Source of the DNA: an uncultured Bacteroidales bacterium
Lineage (GTDB): Bacteria; Bacteroidota; Bacteroidia; Bacteroidales; Paludibacteraceae
DNA: 64,000 bases
Direction: 5' to 3'
Assembly (NCBI GenBank): GCA_944321895.1
Contig: CALUNA010000002.1
Location: forward strand, 124,001 to 188,000
A program made the translations under genes and the position numbers. Shown piece by piece: positions 25,676-39,409 of this stretch. How positions within the stretch are numbered: position 1 is the stretch's first letter; the number at the start of each line of letters is the position of its first letter. The notes beneath the pieces are model-generated. The model was not told the DNA's origin. It was given only the letters and a program-made list of their open reading frames with translations, and ran no database searches.

Positions 25676-28348
25676 TTACAGGCGTGGATGTATCAGTGCA
25701 AGCATCTTCTGGTTAAAGTTCTCATTCGCAATCAGCTCTTCCAGGTTGAGATGCATCCTGTAATTCCAGAAATGATGCGGATTTTCCGGAATATTGATGC
25801 GTTCGGCATGTGCGTCCGGGAGGCGGACACCGGCATCAATTGCCAGCCAGTCCTGTAATGGAAGAATGACCCACATGGCAGGTGAATACATGTGCTGGTT
25901 GATAATGAATGTTGCTATTTCCGGAGTGCATTCCAACGGAGCTTCTCCGCTGTATCCCATCATGTTGTTGTAGAAATGTTGTGTTTTGGTGCGGTCTTCT
26001 TCCCACCATGCACGCAATGGATTTGTGTCGTGGGTGCCCGTTGTGCAAACGGACAGATAGGGCGCATTGGCCGGATGGGCAAATTCCACACTCGGGTCTT
26101 TGGGCATTCGTTGTATTTCCAGCGACAGGATTTGCAACATGTGCATGACTTCCGGGACGCAGGCCGGCACCATTCCCAAATCTTCACCACATACAAGCAT
26201 GTCGGTTGAATTGATCAGTGTCGGTAATTTGCGCAAGGCGGATGATTTCCAGAAAGCATTGTGCCTGTGATAGAAGAAATCTTCGTGCAGGCGGCTGAGT
26301 TTCTGTTTCATGTCTTCATCCAGATCCTTGTAGCTGTACGACTGGTATAAGGCAATGCGCGGGTGCAGCAGTTCCGGATGTTTCAAGTCACGTACGAACA
26401 GAACTTCGCAGTGCAGGTAGTACAAGCCGTTCCGGATGCGTATGTCGCGCTCGCTTTCCAGCCTGTGGCAGGCAAAATAGGCTTCTATCTTTTTTTGCGT
26501 GTCGAACTCCGGTTTGAAGAAATAATCATCGAAATTGTAAGTGAACAGGAATTGTTTTTTGACGTATTCCGTGTCATCACCGAATATCTCAGGCAGGTAG
26601 TGTGCTCGTATGTAGGGTTTCAGCAGGCGGTCTTCATTTAGTTGGATACCCATTTCCCACAAATCCTGCGATGAATAAGGCAAAGCGGGCGAGAAGCGTC
26701 CCGTAAGTCCCCAGACTTCATTTTTTGACATCTCCCAGATTCGGAAAAATCCCAATATGTGGTCAATACGGTAGGCATCGAAATAGTCGGCCATTTTCTG
26801 GAAACGTTTTCTCCACCAGGCATAGTTGTCCCGTTCCATAATGTTCCAGTTGTATGTCGGAAATCCCCAGTTCTGGCCGGAGATGGAGAAACTGTCAGGC
26901 GGGGCACCGGCTTGTGCGTCCAGATTGAACAATTCCGGGTTTGTCCATGCTTCCACACTGTCGGGACTGATGCCAATGGGGATGTCGCCTTTCAGGGAAA
27001 CACCAAGTTTGTGCGCGTATTCTTTGGCTTCGGTCATTTGCAGATGCAAGTGGAATTGCAGGTAGAAATGGAGTGCAATTTCATCATGTGCGGATGAATT
27101 TCTGGAAACCAGCATGTCAATCTCATCCTTGTCGTAAGTACGGTATTGTGGCCATTCGCGGAAGTTTGGCGAGCCGAATTTGTCACGCAGGTAACAGAAA
27201 GCTGCATAAGGAACCAGCCACTCCTTGTTTCTGCCAAAAAAGTCTTTGTATCCGGTGCTGCTGAATGTGATTTCTTTGTCTTGCTGGTACAGAAGTTTGA
27301 AGTACTTCATTTTTTCATTTGCAACAACTTGATAATCTGCTATTTTCTTTGCATTGAACTGCTTTTTTGTTGTGGCATACTGTTTTTGCAGCGTTTTATC
27401 GTGCAGTTGTCCCATGCGTTCAATATTCAGGTATATCGGATTCAACGCGAATACGGAAACGGAATTGTAGGGATAAGAGTCCCGGTTGTTGTGATAGAGG
27501 GTAGTGTCATTGACCGGCAAGGTCTGTATTATTTTTTGTCCTGTCTTATGAGCCCATTCGGCGAGCAACTTCAAGTCGAGGAATTCTCCAATGCCAAAAC
27601 TGTTTTCTGTGCGGAGTGAGAATACTGGCACAGCCACTCCGGCTCCTTTCCATCGGGGGCGTGTGCGCCGGAAACGGATATCCGAGCGTATCAGCATGCC
27701 ATTATCGCTGAAATTGTCAATCCGGCGGTTTTCACCGGACTCGAAATCGGCTATCGCACCGGTTTGCAGGTCATATACAACATATTTGTATTCGATGGCG
27801 TGCTGTGGAACCTTTATGTCAAGAACTGTTTTCCAGACAGGGAAGTCCTTGTCGGACAATGGTATCTTATTGTTTGTATCCCAGTTGCCAAGTTCTGGAA
27901 TATTTCCAACAACAGCAATGCCGTATCGGGGTTCTATTTGCGGCATCTCCAGCATAAAGCAGATGTTTCCTGGCTGATGTTCTCCGGTCGGATTCCTGCG
28001 GGCAAACAGACTTTGTGAAAAAGCCGTGGAAAGAAATGCTTGTTCATAATCGGAATCTTTCCAGAAATCCTGCAGGATGCAATGTTTGGCATGGGTCTCC
28101 AAACTAATGTGGCGCTTTTTCCCGCTTTCGTAAATGAAACTGCCATCGGTGTTCCGAATGGCGTATGTATATTGCAGCACATCGGCAAAATCAGGAATCT
28201 GGATTGTGATTGTCCACTGCTCTGCATCATGGCAGTTCAGTACCAAAGGCGTTGACTCGGTCCACTCGATAATTTCCTGACAGTTCCCGAGAACACACAT
28301 TTGTTGCCCCCACTCGGCTTTGTAGTTTATTTGAAAAGTAATATTCAT
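25676..28348 (-). CDS. malQ: 4-alpha-glucanotransferase (GH77 amylomaltase) with N-terminal starch-binding domains
   Basis: An 890-residue enzyme. The N-terminus has two CBM20-like starch-binding modules (about 1-115 and 130-240; VLGNCQEIIEWTE and VVGNIPELGNWDTNNKIPL are the typical repeats). The GH77 barrel carries the nucleophile in AYRIDHILGFFRIWEM, the acid/base glutamate in LVCGEDLGMVP and the third carboxylate in GTHDTNPLRAWWEED. It transfers glucan segments between maltodextrins in the cytoplasm. The fused CBM20 pair and length are typical of Bacteroidetes MalQ. It stands alone on its strand. Confidence 0.95.
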   Translation of the reverse strand: MNITFQINYKAEWGQQMCVLGNCQEIIEWTESTPLVLNCHDAEQWTITIQIPDFADVLQYTYAIRNTDGSFIYESGKKRHISLETHAKHCILQDFWKDSDYEQAFLSTAFSQSLFARRNPTGEHQPGNICFMLEMPQIEPRYGIAVVGNIPELGNWDTNNKIPLSDKDFPVWKTVLDIKVPQHAIEYKYVVYDLQTGAIADFESGENRRIDNFSDNGMLIRSDIRFRRTRPRWKGAGVAVPVFSLRTENSFGIGEFLDLKLLAEWAHKTGQKIIQTLPVNDTTLYHNNRDSYPYNSVSVFALNPIYLNIERMGQLHDKTLQKQYATTKKQFNAKKIADYQVVANEKMKYFKLLYQQDKEITFSSTGYKDFFGRNKEWLVPYAAFCYLRDKFGSPNFREWPQYRTYDKDEIDMLVSRNSSAHDEIALHFYLQFHLHLQMTEAKEYAHKLGVSLKGDIPIGISPDSVEAWTNPELFNLDAQAGAPPDSFSISGQNWGFPTYNWNIMERDNYAWWRKRFQKMADYFDAYRIDHILGFFRIWEMSKNEVWGLTGRFSPALPYSSQDLWEMGIQLNEDRLLKPYIRAHYLPEIFGDDTEYVKKQFLFTYNFDDYFFKPEFDTQKKIEAYFACHRLESERDIRIRNGLYYLHCEVLFVRDLKHPELLHPRIALYQSYSYKDLDEDMKQKLSRLHEDFFYHRHNAFWKSSALRKLPTLINSTDMLVCGEDLGMVPACVPEVMHMLQILSLEIQRMPKDPSVEFAHPANAPYLSVCTTGTHDTNPLRAWWEEDRTKTQHFYNNMMGYSGEAPLECTPEIATFIINQHMYSPAMWVILPLQDWLAIDAGVRLPDAHAERINIPENPHHFWNYRMHLNLEELIANENFNQKMLALIHPRL

Positions 28349-28386
28349 GATATAGATATGTTTTTAAAGGCATTCAATTGCAAATA

Positions 28387-28394
28387 CAAAAATA
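28387..28394 (-). promoter_or_regulatory. -7 box of malQ
   Basis: TATTTTTG on the minus strand, 38 bases before the malQ ATG. No clear -33 TTG. Confidence 0.45.
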
Positions 28395-28552
28395 ATAACA
28401 GAAAAATAAAAAAAAGACTCTTTTCCGGCTGAATTGCGAAAAAAAAAGGATGAATATCCCTATGAGCAGTTTGAATAGTCGATTAATATATGTTAAAATA
28501 TTGATTCTGAGAAAAATTTTCCCAAAACCATGTTTTATAACATATTTTTTTG

Positions 28553-28560
28553 TACCTTTG
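28553..28560 (+). promoter_or_regulatory. -7 box of the winged-helix gene
   Basis: TACCTTTG, 39 bases before the ATG. No good -33 TTG; the upstream DNA is very AT-rich. Confidence 0.5.
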
Positions 28561-28599
28561 CGGCTGAAAAATAAACACTTATTTTAAAAGAATAAAACT

Positions 28600-28797
28600 A
28601 TGTTGACAGGAAACATTGGCGCTAATGCCGGATTAGTATGGGAAGCCCTCCAGGCTGGCAAATTGAGTACCAAAGCCGTTAAGAAAGCCACTAAATTGAA
28701 AGAGGCTGATTTGAACATGGCTTATGGTTGGCTGGCTCGCGAGAATAAAATTGCTTTCAGCGAAGAAAATGGTGAAATGTTCGTAAGCTTGATTTAA
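28600..28797 (+). CDS. Small winged-helix protein (PF10771-like)
   Basis: A 65-residue single-domain protein beginning MLTGNIGANAGLVWEALQAG, with helix-turn-helix KLSTKAVKKATKLKEADLNMAYGWLARENKI and a beta-wing AFSEENGEMFVSLI. This matches the short winged helix-turn-helix proteins widespread in Bacteroidetes (DUF2582). They are predicted DNA- or nucleoid-binding factors, without a defined target known to me. The gene has its own promoter and terminator and is monocistronic. Confidence 0.88.
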   Translation: MLTGNIGANAGLVWEALQAGKLSTKAVKKATKLKEADLNMAYGWLARENKIAFSEENGEMFVSLI

Positions 28798-28820
28798 TCA
28801 GGTTTTGTTATTGGAAAATT

Positions 28821-28850
28821 AAAAACGCAAGGGCTGTCCTTGCGTTTTTT
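28821..28850 (+). terminator. Terminator after the winged-helix gene
   Basis: A 12-base perfect stem (28821-28832 with 28838-28849), loop GCTGT, ending in a T run. Confidence 0.88.
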
Positions 28851-28883
28851 TGTTGGATGTTTCCGTATTTGAAAAAAACGGGT

Positions 28884-28891
28884 TATCTTTG
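28884..28891 (+). promoter_or_regulatory. -7 box of tRNA-Gly/tRNA-Leu
   Basis: TATCTTTG, 50 bases before tRNA-Gly. No -33 element at the ideal spacing. Confidence 0.5.
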
Positions 28892-28941
28892 CACTCGCTA
28901 AAAATCCAGTGGCGCGGATTGATGTTCGTCTGGCTGGAAAT

Positions 28942-29014
<73 letters not shown>

Positions 29015-29020
29015 CGTGTT

Positions 29021-29104
29021 GCCCGGATGGTGGAATCGGTAGACACGAAGGACTTAAAATCCTTTGGCCTCACGGCTGTGCGGGTTCAAGTCCCGCTTCG
29101 GGTA
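29021..29104 (+). tRNA. tRNA-Leu (anticodon TAA)
   Basis: An 84-base class II tRNA with a long variable arm (GGCCTCACGGCT region). Acceptor GCCCGGA pairs with TTCGGGT using G-T wobbles. The anticodon loop CTTAAAA gives TAA. It is six bases after tRNA-Gly and in the same transcript. Confidence 0.95.
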
Positions 29105-29105
29105 C

Positions 29106-29136
29106 AATCCTTGACCGACAACGGTCAGGGATTTTT
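29106..29136 (+). terminator. Terminator of the tRNA-Gly/tRNA-Leu transcript
   Basis: A 12-pair stem with one G-T (29106-29117 with 29122-29133) and tetraloop ACAA, followed by T residues, starting one base after tRNA-Leu. Confidence 0.85.
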
Positions 29137-29206
29137 TGCATTCGTATGGTAACGTTTTCTATGGCTCTCAATCGGCAAACCTACTCGCGTCCCAATGCTA
29201 CCGTCC

Positions 29207-30037
29207 TCACAATATCCCTGTGATGGCCTCAGTCGGGATGTTCAGTTTGGAGAAGGCGAACATTTTCCGTCCCAGGTCTTTCAGCGAGGCGCCAATGTGG
29301 TACACGTCCGTATGATCAATAATCAGAAAACGGTCGTGGATTTTCTGGCAAGTATGCACCGCTATCGGCGGATATTGGCTGTTGTGCCGCTCCACATCCA
29401 GATGAAACTGGCGGTTGACCGTCCGTGTGTAAATGTCGGCCTGCACACCGGCACCGCGTTTGCTGAGCATCAGCAACACGGATTCGTCCACATAATTGTC
29501 AACCAGCAGGATGGATTCCTTGGCGGAACGTATCAGGCCGGCGGCGAACTGGTAGGCATCGAAAATCTGACCGTCGCAAAATATGCCCTCGACAGGCGGC
29601 AACGACGTGCGCACGAAAAAATCTATCTTTTTGGAATGTTCCGCAACGGTATGCTCCAATTCCGTCAGGCGGCGGTTTACCGAATAACCTTTCAGCAGGT
29701 AATCCTTCAGGACCTTATTCGCCCACTGGCGGAACTGCGTGCCCCTGATGGATTTCACGCGGTAGCCAACGGAAATAATGACATCAAGGTTATAATACCT
29801 TATCCGGTATTTTTTGCCATCCGAAGCAGTTGTCAAGGATTCCTTGACAGCTGAATTTTTATCTAATTCATTTTCTTTGAATATGTTATTCACATGCAAA
29901 CTTACATTCTGTTTGCTGGTCAGGAACAGCTCTGCCATTTGCGTCTGCGTCAGCCACACCGTTTCTTCTTCCAGGCGCACTTCCAGTTTGACTGTCTCGT
30001 CGGGTTGGTACAATATGATTTCTCCGTGATTTTCCAT
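29207..30037 (-). CDS. RhuM-family protein with C-terminal PLD-like domain
   Basis: A 276-residue protein. The N-terminal RhuM domain includes VRLEEETVWLTQTQMAELF, SKQNVSLHVNNIFKENELD and YYNLDVIISVGYRVKSIRGTQFRQWA. The C-terminal part has one phospholipase-D-like half-site, HDRFLIID (from residue 234) followed by HIGASLKDLGRKMFAFSKL. RhuM proteins occur in genomic islands; the fused form is probably a nucleic-acid-binding or nuclease-like accessory protein, with no proven activity known to me. The ATG at 30035-30037 is chosen because the longer TTG start overlaps the -7 box. It lies beside a tRNA pair and a decayed relative, which suggests acquired DNA. Confidence 0.85.
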   Translation of the reverse strand: MENHGEIILYQPDETVKLEVRLEEETVWLTQTQMAELFLTSKQNVSLHVNNIFKENELDKNSAVKESLTTASDGKKYRIRYYNLDVIISVGYRVKSIRGTQFRQWANKVLKDYLLKGYSVNRRLTELEHTVAEHSKKIDFFVRTSLPPVEGIFCDGQIFDAYQFAAGLIRSAKESILLVDNYVDESVLLMLSKRGAGVQADIYTRTVNRQFHLDVERHNSQYPPIAVHTCQKIHDRFLIIDHTDVYHIGASLKDLGRKMFAFSKLNIPTEAITGIL

Positions 30038-30061
30038 GGGCTCGTATTTTGAAGGTCTGGA

Positions 30062-30092
30062 CAAAGATACGATATTTCAATCACCTGGCAAA
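30062..30092 (-). promoter_or_regulatory. Promoter of the RhuM-family gene
   Basis: Minus strand TTTG (30089-30092), 19 bases, TATCTTTG (30062-30069), 24 bases before the ATG. Confidence 0.65.
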
Positions 30093-30100
30093 CAGTTCTT

Positions 30101-30190
30101 TTATGACATCCCTGTAATGGCTGCGGTCGGGATGTCCGGTTTGGAAAGGGCGAGTATTTTCCGTTTCAGGTCTTTCAGCGCACCACCTGT
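30101..30190 (-). pseudogene. 3'-end remnant of a second RhuM-PLD gene
   Basis: About 82 bases (30106-30187) align with the 3' end of the intact RhuM gene (29212-29293) at roughly 80 percent identity by eye. On the minus strand the frame reads GALKDLKRKILALSKPDIP then TAAITGMS and stop, against the intact ASLKDLGRKMFAFSKLNIPTEAITGIL. The 5' part of the gene is absent. It lies directly upstream of the RhuM promoter. Confidence 0.7.
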
Positions 30191-30406
30191 GCAGACAGTT
30201 CTTCGGTGTTTTGTTCACTTGTTCCCAGAGTTCGGATTCGTCGTATTTGCTGGACGCCATCGCCAGTGTGGCAAGCAGGAAGAATACCGCCGCCAATGTC
30301 TGGCTTGCATAAGTCTTCTCTCGTTCATGATGGGCATTGTTGATGGTTATATGGTCAAGGTACAAAGAAAGAAACGGAAACAACAAACACCGTAAAAACA
30401 AAGATA
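30191..30406 (-). pseudogene. Decayed coding stretch with its own promoter
   Basis: On the minus strand a -7 box TATCTTTG (30399-30406) with TTTG 22 bases upstream precedes ATG codons near 30330. One frame reads a signal-like LAAVFFLLATLAMASSKYD followed by ESELWEQVNKTPKN, but it lacks an in-frame ATG. The ATG frame (MPIMNERRLMQ) is different and stops soon. A frameshift near the start and fusion to the RhuM remnant would explain this. I do not recognise the original product. Confidence 0.4.
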
Positions 30407-30437
30407 CGCGAAAGGATAAAAGGCATTACAAAAAAGA

Positions 30438-30463
30438 CAGGGAAACGGTTTCGCGTTTCCCTG
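30438..30463 (-). terminator. Terminator of ileS and the small membrane protein
   Basis: A ten-base perfect stem (30438-30447 with 30454-30463) and six-base loop. The minus strand continues with TCTTTTTTG. Confidence 0.82.
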
Positions 30464-30491
30464 CCCTTTAATACGATTTGCAGCAATACGG

Positions 30492-34369
<3,878 letters not shown>

Positions 34370-34398
34370 TGTGGATATGAAAAAAAATGACTACCTTT
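34370..34398 (+). promoter_or_regulatory. Main promoter of the rpsL-rpsG-fusA and ribosomal cluster
   Basis: TTG (34370-34372), 18 bases, TACCTTTG (34391-34398), giving a leader of about 65 bases before rpsL. Confidence 0.7.
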
Positions 34399-34469
34399 GC
34401 GACCCATTTTGGGTAAAAGTTAAAAATGGATTAATAGTAAATAAATTAAGTATTTAAAAAACAAGTAAA

Positions 34470-34850
34470 ATGCCTACAATTCAACAATTAGTTAGAAAAG
34501 GAAGAGCAGAACTTATTGACAAAAGCAAGTCGCCGGCCCTGGATTCATGTCCTCAGCGCCGTGGTGTGTGTGTACGTGTGTATACGACAACCCCCAAGAA
34601 GCCTAACTCGGCCATGCGTAAAGTAGCTCGTGTTCGTTTGACGAATCAGAAAGAGGTAAATGCCTACATTCCGGGTGAAGGACACAACTTGCAGGAACAC
34701 TCTATCGTATTGGTGCGTGGCGGTCGTGTGAAAGACTTGCCGGGTGTGCGTTATCACATTGTACGCGGCACGTTGGATACGGCTGGTGTCAATGGTCGTA
34801 CGCAACGTCGTTCCAAGTACGGAGCAAAAAGGCCCAAAGCTAAAAAGTAA
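34470..34850 (+). CDS. rpsL: 30S ribosomal protein S12
   Basis: A 126-residue decoding-centre protein, [21 protein letters not shown]. The loop [16 protein letters not shown] keeps the lysine whose mutation gives streptomycin resistance elsewhere, and the second loop [10 protein letters not shown] is intact, so a streptomycin-sensitive S12 is expected. First gene of the str block; rpoC is not upstream. Confidence 0.98.
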   Translation: MPTIQQLVRKGRAELIDKSKSPALDSCPQRRGVCVRVYTTTPKKPNSAMRKVARVRLTNQKEVNAYIPGEGHNLQEHSIVLVRGGRVKDLPGVRYHIVRGTLDTAGVNGRTQRRSKYGAKRPKAKK

Positions 34851-34986
34851 GTTCTGACAAAGTGCGGAAAAACTGCAGCTCTAATTTTTTTCGACAAAAA
34901 GTGTTGATCGGTTGAGTAAATTATTGCAGAGGCAATAGTTGAAGCAGACTAACAACCAAAGTTTATTTTTAAAACATTCAGTTAAG

Positions 34987-35463
34987 ATGAGAAAAACAAA
35001 ACCAAAAAAACGGATAGTCCTCCCGGATCCCGTTTTCCATGAAGTTATGGTTACGAAATTCGTTAACCACTTGATGTATGATGGTAAAAAGTCTATTGCT
35101 TATGACATTTTCTATACAGCCCTCGAAAATGTAAAAGCCAAACTTCCCAATGAAGAAAAAACAGCTCTCGAAATCTTCAAGAAAGGATTGGAAAATATCA
35201 CTCCTACGGTAGAAGTAAAATCACGTCGTATAGGCGGCGCAACTTTCCAGGTACCTACCGAAATCCGTCCAGACAGGAAAGAATCCATTTCGATGAAAAA
35301 TATAATATTGTTTGCCCGTAAGCGCGGTGGACACTCCATGGCAGAAAAACTGGCCGCGGAAATCGTAGATGCTTACAACAACCAGGGTGGCGCATTCAAG
35401 CGTAAGGAAGAAATGCACCGCATGGCAGAAGCAAACCGTGCATTCGCGCATTTCAGATTTTAA
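34987..35463 (+). CDS. rpsG: 30S ribosomal protein S7
   Basis: A 158-residue 16S rRNA-binding protein that organises the 30S head. It starts [20 protein letters not shown] and contains [19 protein letters not shown]. An upstream TTG extends the frame by 16 codons, but this is unlikely and lacks homology. The rpsL-rpsG gap is 136 bases. Confidence 0.97.
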   Translation: MRKTKPKKRIVLPDPVFHEVMVTKFVNHLMYDGKKSIAYDIFYTALENVKAKLPNEEKTALEIFKKGLENITPTVEVKSRRIGGATFQVPTEIRPDRKESISMKNIILFARKRGGHSMAEKLAAEIVDAYNNQGGAFKRKEEMHRMAEANRAFAHFRF

Positions 35464-35558
35464 CAAGACAGCATAAATTGCGAGCATGATGTCGTTGAAC
35501 AGCCGAAGACTTGCGGTCAGAAGGCTGTAGGAAAAATATAAAGTAGTAAGGAAAACAA

Positions 35559-37679
35559 ATGGCAAAAGTCGATTTAAAATATAACAGGAATATAGGCATT
35601 ATGGCCCATATCGACGCAGGAAAGACAACAACTTCCGAGCGTATATTGTTTTATACGGGCTTGACTCATAAAATTGGCGAGGTTCATGATGGCGCAGCTA
35701 CCATGGACTGGATGGAGCAGGAGCAGGAACGTGGTATAACCATTACATCTGCAGCAACAACCACTTATTGGAACTATGAAGGCAACAAGTATAAAATCAA
35801 CCTGATAGACACTCCGGGACACGTTGACTTTACCGTAGAAGTGGAACGTTCGCTCCGAATCCTGGATGGGGCTGTAGCGGCTTTCTGTGCAGTAGGCGGC
35901 GTGGAACCGCAATCGGAAACTGTTTGGCGTCAGGCAGACAAATACAATGTACCCCGTATCGGATATGTAAACAAAATGGACCGCTCGGGAGCCGACTTCT
36001 TTGAAGTTGTCCGTCAGGTAAAAGAAATTTTAGGAGCAACTCCGTGTCCTATCCAGATACCGATTGGGGCCGAAGAGACTTTCAAGGGCGTAGTGGATCT
36101 GATCAAGATGAAAGCCATCATTTGGCACGATGAAACGATGGGAGCAGAATATGTGGAGGAAGAAATCCCAGCTGACCTGCTCGCGGAAGCACAGGAATGG
36201 CGTGATAAAATGCTGGAAACTTGTGCCGAGTTTGACGATGTCGTTATGGAAAAATACTTTGATGACCCAACTACGATAACCGAAGCGGAAATCAAAAATG
36301 CTATCCGCAAAGGCACCTTGTCAATGAAAATAAACCCGATGATCTGCGGCTCATCATTCAAGAACAAAGGTGTGCAAACGATGCTTGATGCCGTATGCGC
36401 CTATCTGCCCAGCCCTCTGGATACTCCGGAAATCGTGGGCAAGGATCCGCGTGATGAGGAAAAAGAAGTGGTGCGTCACCCAAGTGTAGACGAACCATTG
36501 TGCGCTCTGGCCTTCAAGATTGCTACAGACCCGTATGTAGGACGTCTGTGCTTCTTCCGTGTTTATTCGGGCAAGCTGGAAGCCGGTTCGTATGTCTACA
36601 ATACCCGTTCGGGCAAAAAGGAACGTATATCCCGCTTGTTCCAGATGCACTCCAACCACCAGAATCCGGTCGACATCATTGCTGCTGGTGATATAGGTGC
36701 GGGAGTCGGATTCAAGGATATCCGCACAGGCGACACGATTTGCAGCGAAGATCACCCGATTACACTGGAATCCATGGACTTCCCGGATCCGGTTATCGGA
36801 ATATCCGTAGAACCCAAAACCCAGAAAGATTTGGACAAGTTGGGCATGGGCCTCGCCAAATTGGCCGAAGAAGACCCGACCTTTACGGTGCGCACCGATG
36901 AACAAACCGGACAGACGGTTATCAGCGGAATGGGTGAACTGCACTTGGAGATTATTATTGACCGTTTAAAACGCGAGTTCAAGGTTGAATGTAACCAGGG
37001 ACGCCCGCAAGTTGCTTATCATGAAGCAATTACAGAACCTGTTGAACTTCGTGAAGTCTATAAGAAACAATCCGGTGGCCGTGGTAAATTTGCCGACATA
37101 GTAGTACGTGTCGAGCCGGCAGATCCGGACTTTGAAGGAACTTTGCAGTTTATTGATGTTGTAAAAGGCGGAAATATCCCGAAAGAATACATTCCTTCCA
37201 TCCAGAAAGGCTTCCAGACAGCCATGAAGAACGGTGTCCTGGCTGGATTCCCGATGGACAAGCTGAAAGTAACCGTATTGGACGGCTCGTTCCACCCGGT
37301 TGACTCTGACCAGCTTTCGTTTGAGGTTTGCGCACAAATGGCTTATAAGAACGCTTGTGCCAAGGCAAGACCTATCCTGATGGAGCCAATCATGAAAATG
37401 GAGGTAGTCACTCCGGAAGAAAGCATGGGTGATGTAATCGGCGACTTGAACAAACGTCGCGGACAAGTTGAAGGTATGGAAACCAGCCGTACGGGTGCAC
37501 GTATCGTTAAAGCCAAGGTTCCATTGGCAGAAACGTTCGGTTATGTGACCGCTTTGCGTACCATTACTTCCGGTCGTGCAACTTCTTCCATGGAATTCTC
37601 TCACTATGCCGAGGTTTCCCCGTCCATAGCGAAAGCGGTCCTGACAGAAGCAGGCGGACGTGTAGATTTGATTAAATAA
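35559..37679 (+). CDS. fusA: Elongation factor G
   Basis: A 706-residue translocase GTPase. G1 is [16 protein letters not shown]3 is [17 protein letters not shown] and G4 is [10 protein letters not shown]. The five-domain length is standard. The C-terminal domain contains GGRVDLIK at the end. In many bacteria tuf follows here; instead rpsJ starts 63 bases downstream. Confidence 0.98.
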   Translation: MAKVDLKYNRNIGIMAHIDAGKTTTSERILFYTGLTHKIGEVHDGAATMDWMEQEQERGITITSAATTTYWNYEGNKYKINLIDTPGHVDFTVEVERSLRILDGAVAAFCAVGGVEPQSETVWRQADKYNVPRIGYVNKMDRSGADFFEVVRQVKEILGATPCPIQIPIGAEETFKGVVDLIKMKAIIWHDETMGAEYVEEEIPADLLAEAQEWRDKMLETCAEFDDVVMEKYFDDPTTITEAEIKNAIRKGTLSMKINPMICGSSFKNKGVQTMLDAVCAYLPSPLDTPEIVGKDPRDEEKEVVRHPSVDEPLCALAFKIATDPYVGRLCFFRVYSGKLEAGSYVYNTRSGKKERISRLFQMHSNHQNPVDIIAAGDIGAGVGFKDIRTGDTICSEDHPITLESMDFPDPVIGISVEPKTQKDLDKLGMGLAKLAEEDPTFTVRTDEQTGQTVISGMGELHLEIIIDRLKREFKVECNQGRPQVAYHEAITEPVELREVYKKQSGGRGKFADIVVRVEPADPDFEGTLQFIDVVKGGNIPKEYIPSIQKGFQTAMKNGVLAGFPMDKLKVTVLDGSFHPVDSDQLSFEVCAQMAYKNACAKARPILMEPIMKMEVVTPEESMGDVIGDLNKRRGQVEGMETSRTGARIVKAKVPLAETFGYVTALRTITSGRATSSMEFSHYAEVSPSIAKAVLTEAGGRVDLIK

Positions 37680-37742
37680 ACCGGGATAGCGAATGACTCT
37701 TATCCCATATTTGTAACAAAATTATATTTTAATAAAAACAGT

Positions 37743-38048
37743 ATGAGTCAAAAAATCAGAATCAAGCTGAAATCTTATGACCACAATCTGGTTGACAAGT
37801 CAGCGGAAAAAATTGTCAAAACCGTAAAGGCTACGGGAGCTGTCGTTAGCGGCCCGATTCCACTGCCGACACACAAGCGTATTTTTACGGTGAACCGTTC
37901 TACTTTCGTAAACAAAAAATCGCGTGAGCAGTTTGAATTATCAAGCTACAAGCGTTTGATTGACATTTACAGTTCCAATGCCAAAACAGTGGAAGCTTTG
38001 ATGAAACTGGAACTGGCAAGCGGTGTAGAAGTAGAAATCAAAGTTTAA
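37743..38048 (+). CDS. rpsJ: 30S ribosomal protein S10
   Basis: A 101-residue protein of the 30S head (NusE, also a transcription antitermination factor). It starts [24 protein letters not shown] and contains [29 protein letters not shown]. First gene of the S10 group, linked here to fusA. Confidence 0.98.
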   Translation: MSQKIRIKLKSYDHNLVDKSAEKIVKTVKATGAVVSGPIPLPTHKRIFTVNRSTFVNKKSREQFELSSYKRLIDIYSSNAKTVEALMKLELASGVEVEIKV

Positions 38049-38092
38049 ACAACTGGAAAAACAGATTAGTAAAAATAAAATTAATAACATTT

Positions 38093-38128
38093 CCTCCCGC
38101 TGGATTCTCTTGCGGGAATCCAAGGAGG
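38093..38128 (+). promoter_or_regulatory. Folded leader upstream of rplC
   Basis: CCTCC (38093-38097) can pair with GGAGG (38124-38128), while CCCGC (38096-38100) can pair with GCGGG (38112-38116); these two pairings exclude each other. GGATTC/GAATCC (38102-38107 with 38116-38121) is also possible. The AAGGAGG sits 18 bases before the rplC ATG, too far for a normal ribosome site. This may be an autoregulatory leader. Confidence 0.35.
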
Positions 38129-38146
38129 TTACAAACATTTATTGAA

Positions 38147-38761
38147 ATGCCAGGATTATTAGGAAGAAAAATCGGAATGACATCCGTTTTCAGTGCCGAG
38201 GGTAAAAACATACCATGCACTGTTATCGAAGCAGGTCCTTGTGTTGTGACTCAGATCAAGACTGTAGAGAAAGATGGTTATGCCGCCGTGCAGTTGGGTT
38301 TCCAGGAAAAAAAGGAAAAACACACTACCCGGGCGGAAGCCGGACACTTCAAGGCAGCAGGAGTTCAACCGCAAAGACACTTGGTTGAGTTCAGTGGGTT
38401 CGAACAAGCCAAACCGGGTGATACAATCACCGTGGAACTGTTCGAAGAAAACTCGTTTGTTGATGTAGTTGGAACTTCAAAGGGCAAGGGCAACCAGGGT
38501 GTTGTCAAACGCCATGGTTTCGGTGGAGTAGGACAGACTACTCATGGCCAGCACAACCGTCTGCGTGCTCCCGGTTCGTTGGGCGCATCTTCTTTCCCAT
38601 CACGCGTATTCAAGGGAATGCGTATGGCCGGACGTACGGGCGGTGAACGTGTAACCGTTCAGAATCTGCAAATTATCAAGGTAATCCCGGAACACAACCT
38701 GCTTTTGGTAAAAGGTTCGGTGCCGGGTGCTAAAAATTCAATCGTTATCATCAACAAATAA
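38147..38761 (+). CDS. rplC: 50S ribosomal protein L3
   Basis: A 204-residue early-assembly protein near the peptidyl-transferase centre. It starts [20 protein letters not shown]. The [27 protein letters not shown] loop, which reaches the active site, is intact. It is preceded by a 98-base gap with possible folded RNA. Confidence 0.98.
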   Translation: MPGLLGRKIGMTSVFSAEGKNIPCTVIEAGPCVVTQIKTVEKDGYAAVQLGFQEKKEKHTTRAEAGHFKAAGVQPQRHLVEFSGFEQAKPGDTITVELFEENSFVDVVGTSKGKGNQGVVKRHGFGGVGQTTHGQHNRLRAPGSLGASSFPSRVFKGMRMAGRTGGERVTVQNLQIIKVIPEHNLLLVKGSVPGAKNSIVIINK

Positions 38762-38766
38762 ATAAA

Positions 38767-39396
38767 ATGGAACTCAGCATATATAACATAAAAGGAGAAG
38801 ATACAGGAAGAAAAGTACTGTTGAATGATGCCATTTTCGCTATCGAGCCGAATGACCATGCCATTTATTTGGATGTAAAACAATATCTGGCAAACCAGCG
38901 CCAAGGCACACACAAATCAAAACAACGTAGTGAAATAGCTGGCTCAACCCGTAAGTTGGGACGTCAGAAAGGCGGCGGCGGTGCCCGTCCGGGTGATATC
39001 AAATCTCCAGTCCGTGTTGGTGGAGGCCGCATCTTCGGACCTGTGCCACGTGATTACAGCTTTAAACTGAACCGGAAACTGAAACAGTTGGCACGCAAAT
39101 CGGCTTTGTCGTATAAAGCCCGGAACGGCGAATTGGTCGTGCTTGACACGCTTGATTTTGCGGCTCCCAAGACAAAAGATTTTGTTGCAATGGAAAAAAG
39201 TTTGAACATTGCAGACAAAAAATCACTTTTTGTTTTAGGAAATGCAAATAAAAACGTATATTTGTCGGCTCGAAATTTGCAAGGCACAAAAGTTTTAACT
39301 GTTTCAGAGTTAAATACTTACTCGATCATGAATGCTCGAGTATTGGTATTTACAGAGGAATCCGTGGCAGGAATTGAACAAATTTTTAAAGCATAA
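38767..39396 (+). CDS. rplD: 50S ribosomal protein L4
   Basis: A 209-residue exit-tunnel protein. It starts [20 protein letters not shown]. The tunnel-loop segment [26 protein letters not shown] is present, where macrolide resistance changes can occur; nothing unusual is seen there. Five bases after rplC; its stop overlaps a strong AAGGAGG used by rplW. Confidence 0.97.
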   Translation: MELSIYNIKGEDTGRKVLLNDAIFAIEPNDHAIYLDVKQYLANQRQGTHKSKQRSEIAGSTRKLGRQKGGGGARPGDIKSPVRVGGGRIFGPVPRDYSFKLNRKLKQLARKSALSYKARNGELVVLDTLDFAAPKTKDFVAMEKSLNIADKKSLFVLGNANKNVYLSARNLQGTKVLTVSELNTYSIMNARVLVFTEESVAGIEQIFKA

Positions 39397-39409
39397 GGAG
39401 GTTATGACA

